Assembly: GCA_964019335.1 (NCBI GenBank)
Contig: OZ025699.1
Coordinates: 62,001 to 126,000, forward strand
Reading direction: 5' to 3'
Length of the DNA stretch: 64,000 bases
From: Diplonema japonicum
Lineage: Eukaryota; Euglenozoa; Diplonemea; Diplonemida; Diplonemidae
The notes under the pieces are model-generated. The model did no database searches, was not told the DNA's origin, and saw nothing but the letters and a program-made list of their open reading frames with translations. Numbering within the stretch: position 1 is the first letter of the stretch; each line of letters opens with the position of its first letter. Shown here in pieces: positions 29,893 to 39,397 of this stretch. A program made the position numbers and the translations under genes.

Positions 29893-30507
29893 TTAATGCA
29901 AAATGTCCAGAGTGCGCAACAGTGTTTTCCACGTGAGGGGTTCGATTTCAAAGTGGGTCCTCCAGCCACCAGAGTTGTAGGCTGGGTTCCCGCGGAGAGA
30001 GAATCGGAGCGGAGGCGTCAAGTACGGTGGACCACCTCAAGGGATGTAAGTCCATTGTGTGACACAGTCTCTCGGTGAAGGTCCGACTTCTGGTGGGTAG
30101 GCAGGCAGAACCGCATAGGGGTGTAAGGAACACCATTGTGTGACCTGTCGCACACGGGGAAAGCCCAAGGCCGGTGGGTTATCTGCCAACGTGTCCCCCT
30201 CCTCTACTTCGCCTCTCACAACCTCTTCCTCCCCGCTGACGATTGACTCCACAGCACTCGCCGGCCTACCTGGTGCGCCCGCGTCATTACGCGACAGGGA
30301 GTCTCGTTGGAAAAACATCTTACGCAGCTGAGAAGGGGGGTTTTTAGAAATAGTAACCAGTAATTCTTTTTTTTCCCCTCCCCCATTGGTTTCCCTTTCT
30401 TTTTTTCCCTACCAGGCTCCTTTTCTAGTTATGCATTCCTCCCTTCTTTGTGGAAGTTGAGTTCTGAACTTGACTTTTCCTTTTACATTTCCTTTTCAAA
30501 TTTATAA
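29893..30507. repeat. direct repeat D, copy 1 right part
   Basis: Continues repeat D after the piggyBac element; nearly identical to 32246-32869. Short ORFs are conserved between the copies only because the DNA is. The repeat ends at tttcaaatttata, where a truncated family E element begins. Confidence 0.9.
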
Positions 30508-31119
30508 TGGATCTGGGACGCCGCTTCGTGGCTCAGGACCAAGCGCTCTGGAGACGTGCATTTCTGGTTTGTTCCCTCTCACTGCGGTGTAGCGGGGAAC
30601 GAACTCGCTGACGGAGCTGCCAGGGACGGTCTGGCGAAACAATCCTGTGGAGTCAGCTACCGCTCCAGCAAAGCGGCCGTGAAGGCATGGCTGAGGGGAG
30701 CAACGCGCGCGAGGTACGGCAACGACGCTCCAGGCCATCACAGCCTCGTTACGAATGGCGACAGTCTCCCACTCCCTCCCCTCTGTAGGAGGGACGAGGT
30801 CCAGATCATACGACTCCGGACCGGGCAAACTCCCCTGATGAGAGGGTACCTTCAGCTCAGGGGCCCCCTCAGGGCTTCGAGGGATCACCACCTCACCTGC
30901 CCCGCATGCGGCGTTCACTCTCCGCTAGACGCCGATCACCTGCTCAGGAGCTGTCCTTCTCTGGCCCCCGCTGCGAGAACCTTCTTCGACACCAGGCTGC
31001 CGCTCCGCGCGCTGCTTTCCAAGCACTCCGCCGAGGTCTGCGCCTTCATCGAGGCCTCCGGGCTCTTAACATGGTCCGAGTGTGGGATCCTCCCCCCGAC
31101 CAACGCTGCTCAAGGGTGA
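30508..31119 (+). pseudogene. family E ORF2 C terminus: RNase H end and CCHC knuckle
   Basis: The open frame runs from just after a TAA at 30505 with no ATG. FVPSHCGVAGNELADGAA is the last RNase H motif (catalytic D in LAD). CPACGVHSPLDADHLLRSC is the Cys-Cys-His-Cys knuckle. The protein ends NAAQG before a TGA. It resembles family A in layout but with low identity, so it is a separate family of the ingi/L1Tc-like group. Confidence 0.75.
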
Positions 31120-31187
31120 ACATGAGCCCAAAATAGACCCCCCCCTTTTTCCCTTTTACCTTTTCCATTTCCCAAACTCTCTCTCCC

Positions 31188-31218
<31 letters not shown>

Positions 31219-31500
31219 ACACACTCAAAACGGGCCAAAGAACGCCTCCCAAGAGATGGTCACGGATGGCCGGGAGGGCGCAGGCGCAGCTCGAGGTCTT
31301 CTGCGTTGAATCTCGAGGGGTTCGCCCCGCATGTAATCAGCCAAGTCGGCTGTCCCACGCAAGGGGAACGGAGAGCCAGAGGGATGGTCCAACCCAAGTG
31401 GTGGCCCTCTTGGTTCCTCCAGACAAAAGACTGGAACACACCCCCCACACCCCCCCCAGTTTCCCCCCAGTGGTTATTATTGCAAAAAAAAAAAAAAAAA
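30508..31500 (+). mobile_element. family E non-LTR retrotransposon, 5'-truncated
   Basis: Begins abruptly in the RNase H domain at the point where repeat D is interrupted, and ends in an A17 run (31484-31500). The 3' region has a C-run and (CA)n (31187-31223). Directly after the A-run begins a family A 3'-end fragment. Confidence 0.65.
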
Positions 31501-31895
31501 GTGGAATGTTGTGTTTCCCACTTTCCTTTCCCTTCCTTCCCCTTCCTCTCACTGTTTCCCATTTCCCCTTTATTTTCACACTCACCAATGATTCGCTCAA
31601 TAGGAGCAATACCTCCCTGGGGGGCTTTCCGCCGGAGGTTCCAGCCAAAGAAGGACATCCAGCTGGAAGGTAGGCCCCCGTTTTTCTCTCACTTGACTGA
31701 GGGAATAATGTAATTCAGCCCTCTTCGGCCCCAAAGCAGAGCACGGGTTGGTGGGGGACCAGGGCTCCTCCTGCTTGCAGAAGCCTGGTCCATTGCCCTC
31801 CCTATTTCCCCATGGTTTCCCTTCACCTTCTTTTCCCTTTTCTCAGGTGTTGCTCTCCATGGCGGCCCTGCATTGGTATTTTGAAAAAAAAAAAA
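31501..31895 (+). mobile_element. family A 3'-end fragment
   Basis: Matches 38010-38443: gtggaatgttgtgtttccca, a (ggaag)n-complement tract, caccaatgattcgctcaata, then tgcattggtattttg and an A18 tail. It carries no coding sequence. No tRNA gene follows; the next bases are tttgggggtccg. Confidence 0.85.
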
Positions 31896-32006
31896 AAAAA
31901 ATTTGGGGGTCCGATTACACACACACATGAACATGTAGACGAACGCGGTGTGTGGTGGCTGCCCACCTCCACGGTGGTGGTCCCTGGGCAACGCGCAGGT
32001 GGTGAA

Positions 32007-32869
32007 GGTTGCGCGGCTGAGAGGCAGCTCGAGAGGAGGAGCAGGGGAACGGTGTTGCGTTGGGCGGCCGAGGGCCGGAGCCGGAGCGCCGTGTTGGATG
32101 GCATCCCCTGGGGAAGCCTCCTGCACGCCAGAACGAGGACCCGATCCGGAGACGCCGTTTGATGGTTTTCCTGGGGAAGCTGACCTGAACGCCCGAGCGA
32201 AGTGGCCTGAGCGTGGGGAGCACTGTTTGCCGACAGAAAACAAGATTAATGCAAAATGTCCAGAGTGCGCAACAGTGTTTTCCACGTGAGGGGTTCGGTT
32301 TCAAAGTGGGTCCTCCAGCCACCAGAGTTGTAGGCTGAGTTCCCGCGGAGAGAGAAGCGGAGCGGAGGCGTCAAGTACGGTGGACCACCTCAAGGGATGT
32401 AAGTCCATTGTGTGACACAGTCTCTCGGTGAAGGTCCGACTTCTGGTGGGTAGGCAGGCAGAACCGCATAGGGGTGTAAGGAACACCATTGTGTGACCTG
32501 TCGCACACGGGGAAAGCCCAAGGCCGGTGGGTTATCTGCCAACGTGTCCCCCTCCTCTACTTCGCCTCTCACAACCTCTTCCTCCCCGCTGACGATTGAC
32601 TCCACAGCACTCGCCGGCCTACCTGGTGCGCCCGCGTCATTACGCGATAGGGAGTCTCGTTGGAAAAACATCTTACGCAGCTGAGAAGGGGGGTTTTTTT
32701 TTTAGAAATAGTAACCAGTAATTCTTTTTTCCCCCTCCCCCATTGGTTTCCCTTTCTTTTTATTTTCCCTACCAGGCTCCTTTTCTAGTTATGCATTCCT
32801 CCCTTCTTTGTGGAAGTTGAGTTCTGAACTTGACTTTTCCTTTTACATTTCCTTTTCAAATTTATATTT
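32007..32869. repeat. direct repeat D, copy 2 (holds the empty piggyBac site)
   Basis: Nearly identical to 27463-27705 plus 29893-30507, uninterrupted. TTAA at 32246-32249 marks the point where copy 1 received the piggyBac element. The nature of repeat D is unknown: possibly the 5' region of a retroelement or a local duplication. Confidence 0.9.
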
Positions 32870-32999
32870 TAGGCTCCCACAGCCCAACAAAACCAGCAGA
32901 TGGTGGGGTCCCTGTGGCTGGATAAATCAAAATTAGGGATCTCATCGCCGTCCTTTAATATTTGGGGTGGTCTTTATTTGGTGACAGCCGAAGCCTTCG

Positions 33000-33236
33000 A
33001 GGCCCAAGAGCTGCGTGGCGGGGGAATGGGGAAAAAATAAGAAAGGTGGATGTCGGGGGCCCCAGGAAAATATACAAGAGGTCGAGCAAACGAGCAAGAG
33101 GTCCCCCCCGATATGGCTCAGTAAGAGAGACTGTTTTTAACCTTCCCTTCCCAATTTTTATGGTTTCAACTTTCTCCGCCCCCCATCCCCCCCGCCTGGT
33201 AGTGGAATAATTATTATTATTATTAAAAAAAAAAAA
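33000..33236 (+). mobile_element. SINE S, diverged copy
   Basis: Shares atggctcagtaagagagactg and cgcctggtagtggaat with the S copies at 38642 and 56626, and ends in (att)n plus A12. The tail stops a few bases before the tRNA-like unit at 33241. Confidence 0.65.
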
Positions 33237-33240
33237 GTGT

Positions 33241-33348
33241 AGGATCGATCGTGGTCTAGTTAGCGCGTCGGTTCAATTCTCCCAGCAGCCCGTTAGGAGG
33301 AGCCTTAGGGTACAGGGGCAAGTGCAACCCGTCCCTCGGGACGTTAAT
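33241..33348 (+). repeat. tRNA-like head unit, internally shortened copy
   Basis: Begins ggatcgatcgtggtctag, has ggttcaattctccc, and ends tccctcgggacgttaatttt. It matches the 134-bp unit at 46428-46695 except for a loss of about 20 bp between the box A-like and box B-like parts. It joins directly to the inside of family A ORF1. Confidence 0.75.
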
Positions 33349-33697
33349 TTTCACGCTGAAGGAGTCGATCGTCGGGCTGCAGAGGACGATCGACTCTCAG
33401 CAGGAGATGATCTCCGATCTGCGGACGACGCTCCGCCTCCTCCTGCCGCAGGCGGCCACGCTGACGACGGGAACGGCAGTGCCGCGGGACCCTACACCGG
33501 GGGCGACGACGACACACGACAGTGTATGGAAAGGGAAGGGGAAGGGGAAGAAGGGGGCTCCTCCTCTCGCTACGACCTCTGAGGCTGCGGTGACGAACCT
33601 GGGTACGAGGGGGCGGGCCAGGTCGTTCGCGGAGACCAAAGATCTCTTCACCAATGGGGTCAAGGGGCGCTCTGCCTCCATGGGTCCATCCAATTGA
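33349..33697 (+). pseudogene. family A ORF1, C-terminal remnant
   Basis: In frame with ORF2, reads TLKESIVGLQRTIDSQQEM and onward to SMGPSN, then TGA at 33695-33697. The same sequence is the end of ORF1 at 52613. The stretch has heptad-like hydrophobics, so a coiled coil for multimerisation is likely. No stop occurs between the TGA and the ORF2 ATG, 47 codons later. Confidence 0.8.
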
Positions 33698-33838
33698 AGG
33701 GGCCCCGCAGAACAGGGGGAGCAGCAGATCCACGACCATGCTCCCTCTCCTAGTCTCCCTCGCATCCTCCCCAGGAGACTCCTACCTCTCTGTTTCTTCA
33801 CCGACTTTTCTGCACTGATCCCCACCCTACTCGGGAGG

Positions 33839-36800
33839 ATGTCCGTCAGGGACCTGCTGGGGCTGCTTGGGCTGGTCGAAACAAACCCTGGCCCACCCAA
33901 GAAGCTGCCGCCCCCGTCGCCTAAGGGTCTCAAGGTTGTCTCGTGGAACTGCAACGGCCTCGTTGCGAAATGGACCGTCGTATCTCGCCATGCTGACTTC
34001 TTGTCGCTGGACATCATCATGATACAGGAGACGCACCTGAGGGAAGGGCACGACACGCCACACCTGCCTGGGTACAGGTCATACAGGAGGGATCGGTTGA
34101 CACCGGTGACTGACGGCACTGCGACGAGGGGTGGTGGTATTGTCACGTATGTCCGCGACGATCTTGCCTCGGAGGAGGTTCCGCACGTACTCCCGGCTGG
34201 GGACTGTGTCACTGAGAGACTGGATGTGAGGATCTCCTGCGAGAAGCGTGAGCCGATCACTCTCTCCAACGTTTACCTTACACCGGTAAGCGCGAGCAGA
34301 GGCACGAGGGACCCTGAGTACCTGCGGCCTGGCAGCCTTCCCATGGGGAAGAACACAGTCATAGCGGGTGACTTCAATGCTCACCACAGCTCCTGGGACG
34401 CCACGGTGACGACGCCGAACGAGAGGGGGAACGTGGTCAGGGACTGGCTGGACACCCACGGGTACTCCGTCTACAACGACCGCAACGAACCGACGAGGGA
34501 CTCGTCACGACACGTTCTGGACCTGGTTGTGGGGCGCTGCGCGAAGCTTGAGCCGAAGACGCTGGGCACGTGGGGCTCCGATCATAGTCCCGTATCCTTT
34601 CACCTGCCTCTTGAGGACGTCTACCGTTCGGAGCGCCCCTTCCCCACCTGGAATTTCAAAAAAGCCAGGTGGGACGACTACACTGCTGCTGTTGCCCGCC
34701 TGCTTGCTGGTGTTGACACGGCGGCTCCGATTGACTCTGTCACGAAGGGGTTTACACAAGCCCTTTTGACTGCGGCGAACGACCACATTCCCTTCTGTGG
34801 GATGCGACGTGGCCCGACCCCCTGGTGGACTGCTGAGCTCGAGGACGCCTTCGAAGAGCGGAACACCCTGCGCGAACTCCTGCTTCAAGAGGCGGACGTG
34901 GTGGAGGAGTACAGGGCGAAGGTGAAAGAAGTCAACCGACTTCTTGACGAGACGAAGCGTGAGGCATGGGGAAGGATGGCGGCCGACCTCAGCCGGAGCA
35001 AGGACCTCGGGGCTGCGTTCAGAGCGGTGAAGAAGCTGGACGGCAGGCACCGAAAGACACACCTTCCTGTACTCGAGGGAAGATTTGTGTCGGACAAGGC
35101 GAAGGCCGACCGGCTGGGGGCGCACTTCGCTAAGCTCTACGGCAGGCGTGGTGACGGGAACTCGAAGGACGCCGCTCCTTCTGCAAGCAGACTCGGGTGT
35201 CAAGCGTTCACCGTGGACGACCTCACCCGCGGCCTGAGAAGGATGAAGACGCGCAGCGCGGCCGGGGAAGACGGAATCTTCTCGGAGATGCTCCTTCACC
35301 TTAACTCGGACTCCCTCGGTGTTCTCCTTCTACTCCTCAATCGCTCCTGGCTGATGGGTGTCGTTCCCGGTGCCTGGAAGAAGGGAGTGATCGTCCCGGT
35401 ACCGAAACCTGGAAAAGATGCGACTCTCTTGGCTTCCTACCGGCCGATCTGCCTGACCAGCTGCCTCTGCAAGCTGCTGGAGAGGATGATCGAGGAGAGG
35501 CTCACGTTTCTTCTTGACGCGGACGGGACGGGAGTCGAGGGACTCCACGACAGCCAGGCTGGTTTCAGACGCGGCCGCTCCACGGAGGAGCAGGTGGCAA
35601 CCCTCACTGAGTGCATGTCGAGGAACAAAGACGATCGACGTCTCTCGGCCGCTCTGCTGTTCGACTTCTCTTCTGCCTTCGACCTGGTGCCCCATGGTGC
35701 CCTGCTGGACAAGATGCGAGGGAAGGGTCTCCCCGAACCCTTCGTGGAGTGGACGCGGTCCTTTCTATGCGGCCGTACTGCTGCGGTCACGATTGGACGG
35801 TCGAGGGGGTCGACGACGAAGGTGCGACGGGGTGTCCCCCAGGGCTCTGTCTTGGGTCCCATCCTGTACACCATCTACGTCGACGAACTCGCCAGGAGAC
35901 TGGAGGGACTGGCGGACGTCTCGGTGCTCTACGCCGACGACGTGGCGGTTGTGATCTCCTCTGGACAAGGGGACGTGGCTGGGCTGGAGCGGAAGGCGCA
36001 GGCGGTGGTGGATGCGGTTGAGGACTGGTGCAGGGAGCGTGACATGCTGCTGAGCACGTCCAAGACGCAGGCAGTCTGCGTCCCCCCCCAGAAACGTCTC
36101 GGGGTCTACTTCACTTCGTCACGAGTCCCCCTTCAGCCAGGTGCCTTCCAGAACCCACTCTTCGGCCTGGGGGTGAACGCCGATGGCACGATCTCCGGGG
36201 ACCAGGAGCTGGCGGGCCTTCAGGTTGTGGAGGCGGGTGGTGTGCGGATCCGCTGCGTGCGGGACATGCATGCAGCCGTGCGACGGCCCGACGTGGACTA
36301 CGTTGCGGCCCGTCCCCTGCCTCTGTCTGAACACGCGAGGTACCTTGGGGTAACGGTGGACTCTGGGCTCACGTTCGGTGAACACGCACAGGACATCCTA
36401 CGGCGGGCCAGCAAAAGGCTGAGGGTGCTGAAGCTCTTGTCTGGCACGTCCTGGGGCAGCAAGAGGGACACTCTGCGGTCTCTCTACGTTACGTACATCC
36501 TCCCGCTGCTGCGCTACTGCATGGGGGTCTACTACAGCAGGCTCGATGATGTCGGGAGGAAGGACCTGGCTGGGCTTCACCAGGAGGCGGCGGTGCTGAT
36601 CACGGGCTGCTGGAGTGGCTCCGGAGGGTACAAGCTCCTAGCTGAGGCAGGACTGCTTCCCCTCGAAAGAATGGCTGAGGGTGCTGCGGCGACGATGACG
36701 GCGAAGGCCTTCTGCTGGCAGTCTTCCCCGGTTCACAGGGAGACGGTCAAGCTGAAGCAGGCGAACAGGCTGGGGTGTGGGTGGCTGCGCTCTGGCTACC

Positions 36801-37987
36801 AAGCACTGCGTCGATGCGGGTTGGAACCAAAGGTGCACTTCGAGTACCTGTCGGCTACGCCCCTGGCGGCCCCGTGGCAGACAGGCATGGTCGACTTCAG
36901 GACTGACCTCCCCGGCGGGGTCACGCGATCGTCGCCAGACGCGGACAGGCGGAAGGCGGCCGAGGCTGCTCTTGCGGCTCTCCCCCCGGGCATCCATGCC
37001 TACACGGATGGCTCGGTTGTACAGGTCGGACAGAAGGCGAAAGGTGGCTCTGGGGTTTATCTGCAGCTGCCTCCCCCCCTGACCCCTGTGTCTGTGTGCC
37101 ATGGCGTCAACGACTTCTGTTCATCTTTTCGGGCAGAGGGCATGGCTGTGAAAACGGCGCTGGATATGGTGGCTACCCTCCGAAAAACACACCCTTCGCT
37201 GGCGAAGTCCCCGCTGTCGATCTGCACCGACTCCCTCTCCCTCGTCGAGCAGCTGCGAGCTGGCCCAACGCGACAGAGGGAGAAGCTCGACCACCAGACG
37301 TGGAGCCGGCTGGTGTCCGCGGCGCGCACGCAGGGGACACCGGTGGTCCTCCAGTTTGTGCCCTCCCACTGTGGGGTGGACGGGAACGAGAAGGCTGACG
37401 CTCTGGCCGGGGAGGGAACGAAGCGGAAGCAGGACAGGCCCTCCCTTGACTACCGATCAGTGAGGGCCCTGGTGCGACGGTGGGTGGTGCGGAGGTCCGC
37501 GGAGCTCATAACATCCCTCGCCCACAACTACGCGGTGGCGACCGAGCTTCGGTCTGCGCACTTCCCCCTTGGCTTCCCCAGACAAGCTGAAACGGTCATC
37601 TCGCGGCTGCGGATTGGTCACTCGGCTCTCTTCTTCGGCTTCCTGCAGACTGCTGGCCCGAACAGGAAGCACAAGGGTGTGCTCCGGTGCCCAGCCTGCC
37701 ACGCAGCACCGATGTCCAGGGAGCATGTTGTCGGTGGGTGCCCTGTGATCGGGAGGGGGGCGATCGACACTCCTGCTGGTACTCCCTCCCTAGCGTTCTC
37801 CCTGTCGAGACGCGTGACCCAGATCTACGACCTCATTGTTGAGTCTGGCCTGCTCGCCTGGTCACGCTCCGGACTGTTCACCTCGCCATCATCCCTGGCG
37901 TCTACAGACGTCACTGCACCTTCAAACGTGCCGCCCCCTCCTCCGGTCTCTCTTGACGCCGGTCCCGCGGCCCCCGTGCTGCGCTAA
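33839..37987 (+). CDS. family A ORF2: AP endonuclease, reverse transcriptase, RNase H, CCHC
   Basis: Intact 1382 residues. A 2A-like motif GLVETNPGP lies at 11-19, with leucine where 2A peptides have aspartate. AP endonuclease: SWNCNG (about 35), QETHL, GDFNAHH (about 176), GSDHS (about 244). RT: FDFSSAFD (about 607), GVPQGSVLGP, YADD (about 697). RNase H: YTDGSV (about 1055), AEGMAV, CTDS, PSHCGVDGNEKAD (about 1175). Knuckle CPACH...H..C at about 1283. The order is that of ingi/L1Tc-like and I-group elements. The protein would nick DNA, copy the element RNA at the nick and remove RNA. It ends in TAA. The ATG at 33839 follows a frame open from ORF1's TGA. Confidence 0.95.
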   Translation: MSVRDLLGLLGLVETNPGPPKKLPPPSPKGLKVVSWNCNGLVAKWTVVSRHADFLSLDIIMIQETHLREGHDTPHLPGYRSYRRDRLTPVTDGTATRGGGIVTYVRDDLASEEVPHVLPAGDCVTERLDVRISCEKREPITLSNVYLTPVSASRGTRDPEYLRPGSLPMGKNTVIAGDFNAHHSSWDATVTTPNERGNVVRDWLDTHGYSVYNDRNEPTRDSSRHVLDLVVGRCAKLEPKTLGTWGSDHSPVSFHLPLEDVYRSERPFPTWNFKKARWDDYTAAVARLLAGVDTAAPIDSVTKGFTQALLTAANDHIPFCGMRRGPTPWWTAELEDAFEERNTLRELLLQEADVVEEYRAKVKEVNRLLDETKREAWGRMAADLSRSKDLGAAFRAVKKLDGRHRKTHLPVLEGRFVSDKAKADRLGAHFAKLYGRRGDGNSKDAAPSASRLGCQAFTVDDLTRGLRRMKTRSAAGEDGIFSEMLLHLNSDSLGVLLLLLNRSWLMGVVPGAWKKGVIVPVPKPGKDATLLASYRPICLTSCLCKLLERMIEERLTFLLDADGTGVEGLHDSQAGFRRGRSTEEQVATLTECMSRNKDDRRLSAALLFDFSSAFDLVPHGALLDKMRGKGLPEPFVEWTRSFLCGRTAAVTIGRSRGSTTKVRRGVPQGSVLGPILYTIYVDELARRLEGLADVSVLYADDVAVVISSGQGDVAGLERKAQAVVDAVEDWCRERDMLLSTSKTQAVCVPPQKRLGVYFTSSRVPLQPGAFQNPLFGLGVNADGTISGDQELAGLQVVEAGGVRIRCVRDMHAAVRRPDVDYVAARPLPLSEHARYLGVTVDSGLTFGEHAQDILRRASKRLRVLKLLSGTSWGSKRDTLRSLYVTYILPLLRYCMGVYYSRLDDVGRKDLAGLHQEAAVLITGCWSGSGGYKLLAEAGLLPLERMAEGAAATMTAKAFCWQSSPVHRETVKLKQANRLGCGWLRSGYQALRRCGLEPKVHFEYLSATPLAAPWQTGMVDFRTDLPGGVTRSSPDADRRKAAEAALAALPPGIHAYTDGSVVQVGQKAKGGSGVYLQLPPPLTPVSVCHGVNDFCSSFRAEGMAVKTALDMVATLRKTHPSLAKSPLSICTDSLSLVEQLRAGPTRQREKLDHQTWSRLVSAARTQGTPVVLQFVPSHCGVDGNEKADALAGEGTKRKQDRPSLDYRSVRALVRRWVVRRSAELITSLAHNYAVATELRSAHFPLGFPRQAETVISRLRIGHSALFFGFLQTAGPNRKHKGVLRCPACHAAPMSREHVVGGCPVIGRGAIDTPAGTPSLAFSLSRRVTQIYDLIVESGLLAWSRSGLFTSPSSLASTDVTAPSNVPPPPPVSLDAGPAAPVLR

Positions 37988-38443
37988 GGGATCGCCCGCG
38001 TGTGTGTAAAGTGAAATGTTGTGTTTTCCACTTTCCTTTCCCTTCCTTTCCCTTCCTTCACCTTCCTCTCACTGTTTCCCATTTCCCCTTTTTTTTTTAT
38101 TTTCACACTCACCAATGATTCGCTCAATAGGAGCAATACCTCCCTGGGGGGCTTTCCGCCGGAGGTTCCAGCCAAAGAAGGACATCCAGCTGGAAGGTAG
38201 GCCCCCGTTTTTCTCTCACTTGACTGAGGGAATAATGTAATTCAGCCCTCTTCGGCTGTCCCAAAGCAGAGCACGGGTTGGTGGGGGACCAGGGCTCCTC
38301 CTGCTTGCAGAAGCCTGGTCCATTGCCCTCCCTATTTCCCCATGGTTTCCCTTCACCTTTTTTTTCCCTTTTCTCAGGTGTTGCTCTCCATGGCGGCCCT
38401 GCATTGGTATTTTGAAAAAAAAAAAAAAAAAAAAAAAAAAAAA
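37988..38443 (+). other. family A 3' untranslated region and poly(A) tail
   Basis: About 450 bp: a pyrimidine-rich tract of ttcccttcc units, a conserved core from caccaatgattcgctcaata to cctgcattggtattttg, then A28 or so. Six other copies of this core are in the window. It is the likely RT recognition region, as 3' ends are needed for target-primed reverse transcription. Confidence 0.85.
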
Positions 38444-38447
38444 CATT

Positions 38448-38518
38448 GGCCCTATGGTGTAGCGGTAGCACTTTGGATTCCAAATCCAATAACGGCGGTT
38501 CGATTCCGTCTAGGGTCA
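38448..38518 (+). tRNA. tRNA-Trp (CCA)
   Basis: Folds as a cloverleaf: acceptor GGCCCTA with TAGGGTC, D arm GTGT/GCAC, anticodon arm TTGGA-TTCCAAA-TCCAA (anticodon CCA), T arm GGCGG-TTCGATT-CCGTC, discriminator A. A T-rich stretch (ttttattttacc) follows as terminator. The D and anticodon arms look more like the tRNA-Gln at 60058 than like usual eukaryotic tRNA-Trp, so its charging identity deserves a check. A family A tail ends 4 bp upstream. Confidence 0.85.
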
Positions 38519-38563
38519 TTTTATTTTACCCCAAAATAGTGTATCTCATCACAGAAAAAAGAA

Positions 38564-38636
38564 CACCCATGGTGGGGATCGAACCCACAATCTTTTGCTT
38601 AGGAAGCAAACGCCTTATCCATTGGGCTACACGGGC
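38564..38636 (-). tRNA. tRNA-Arg (CCT)
   Basis: Acceptor GCCCGTG with CATGGGT, anticodon arm TTTGC-TTCCTAA-GCAAA (anticodon CCT), T arm GTGGG-TTCGATC-CCCAC, discriminator G. It converges on tRNA-Trp, 45 bp apart. The 3' flank on its strand has a T-run (ttctttttt). The tail of SINE S ends 5 bp before its first base. Confidence 0.9.
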
Positions 38637-38641
38637 AGCCA

Positions 38642-38883
38642 TTTTTTTTTTAATAATAATAATAAATATTCCACTACCAGGCGGGAGGATCGAAGGGGAG
38701 TAGAGAAAACCATTCAAGGGAAAGGGAAAGGGACATCACTTCAAACCAAGAGAGGTGTTTGAAAGTGATTCGTGAAAAGCAGTCTCTGTTACTGAGCCAT
38801 TGGTCGAGGGGTCCTGGTCCGCTGCTCCCTGTTGTAAATTACTTGGACCCCCTCACCACGCTCTTTTCGTAATAAAATAAAAC
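38642..38883 (-). mobile_element. SINE S copy upstream of tRNA-Arg
   Basis: Read on the minus strand: gaaaagagcgtggtgagggg start, a box A-like TGGCTCAGTAAC, a box B-like GGTTTGAAGTGATG, then cgcctggtagtggaatattt, (att)n and A10. About 240 bp, no ORF. Two other copies (33000, 56626) define it. A tRNA-derived Pol III promoter is likely but the boxes are imperfect. Confidence 0.75.
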
Positions 38884-39083
38884 CGATCCCACCCACCAGG
38901 CAGCACCTGGGTCTCGAGGCATTAGCCGCCTCTAGTAACAAGAGACGACCTCCCAGATTTTAAGAACTTTGGTGGAGTTTCAATTGTGAAAAATTAACCA
39001 GCTGACTGTGAAACTCCACCGTCTGCTGGACTTGTTGGGCTTTCGGGAGCCAATAAATTCAATTCAATTAAGTTTCGTTCTTC

Positions 39084-39085
<2 letters not shown>
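38884..39085. other. short spacer with dispersed fragments
   Basis: Contains agcacctgggtctcgaggcattagcc, which is repeated inverted at 13553-13583. No gene. Confidence 0.45.
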
Positions 39086-39143
<58 letters not shown>

Positions 39144-39397
39144 TTTCTCAAAATAAAGGAATTCAAATCAAGCTCGATTGTGTACACCGAAGCTTGAATC
39201 ATCTGTCCTTCTTTTTTTTCTTTTTTTTTTTTTCTTTTTTCTTTCTATATGAAAGGTGAGTGAAAAATTTGAATAACACTGGGGGCGGGGGACAGGGGCC
39301 TGGTAATGGAAAATAAGGGAAGACACTGGGGAGGGAGGTGAAAAGAAAGGATAGGAGTGAAGCCAGAGTCGAGAGATTGAGTTAGAAACAATTGCTG

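Larger units (their letters stand above)
33349..38443 (+). mobile_element. family A non-LTR retrotransposon, plus-strand copy
   Basis: 5'-truncated within ORF1, complete ORF2, 3' untranslated region from 37988 and a long A-tail to 38443. The tail ends 4 bp before tRNA-Trp on the same strand. ORF2 is intact, so this copy could supply active enzyme. Its 5' side is the tRNA-like head unit. Confidence 0.95.
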
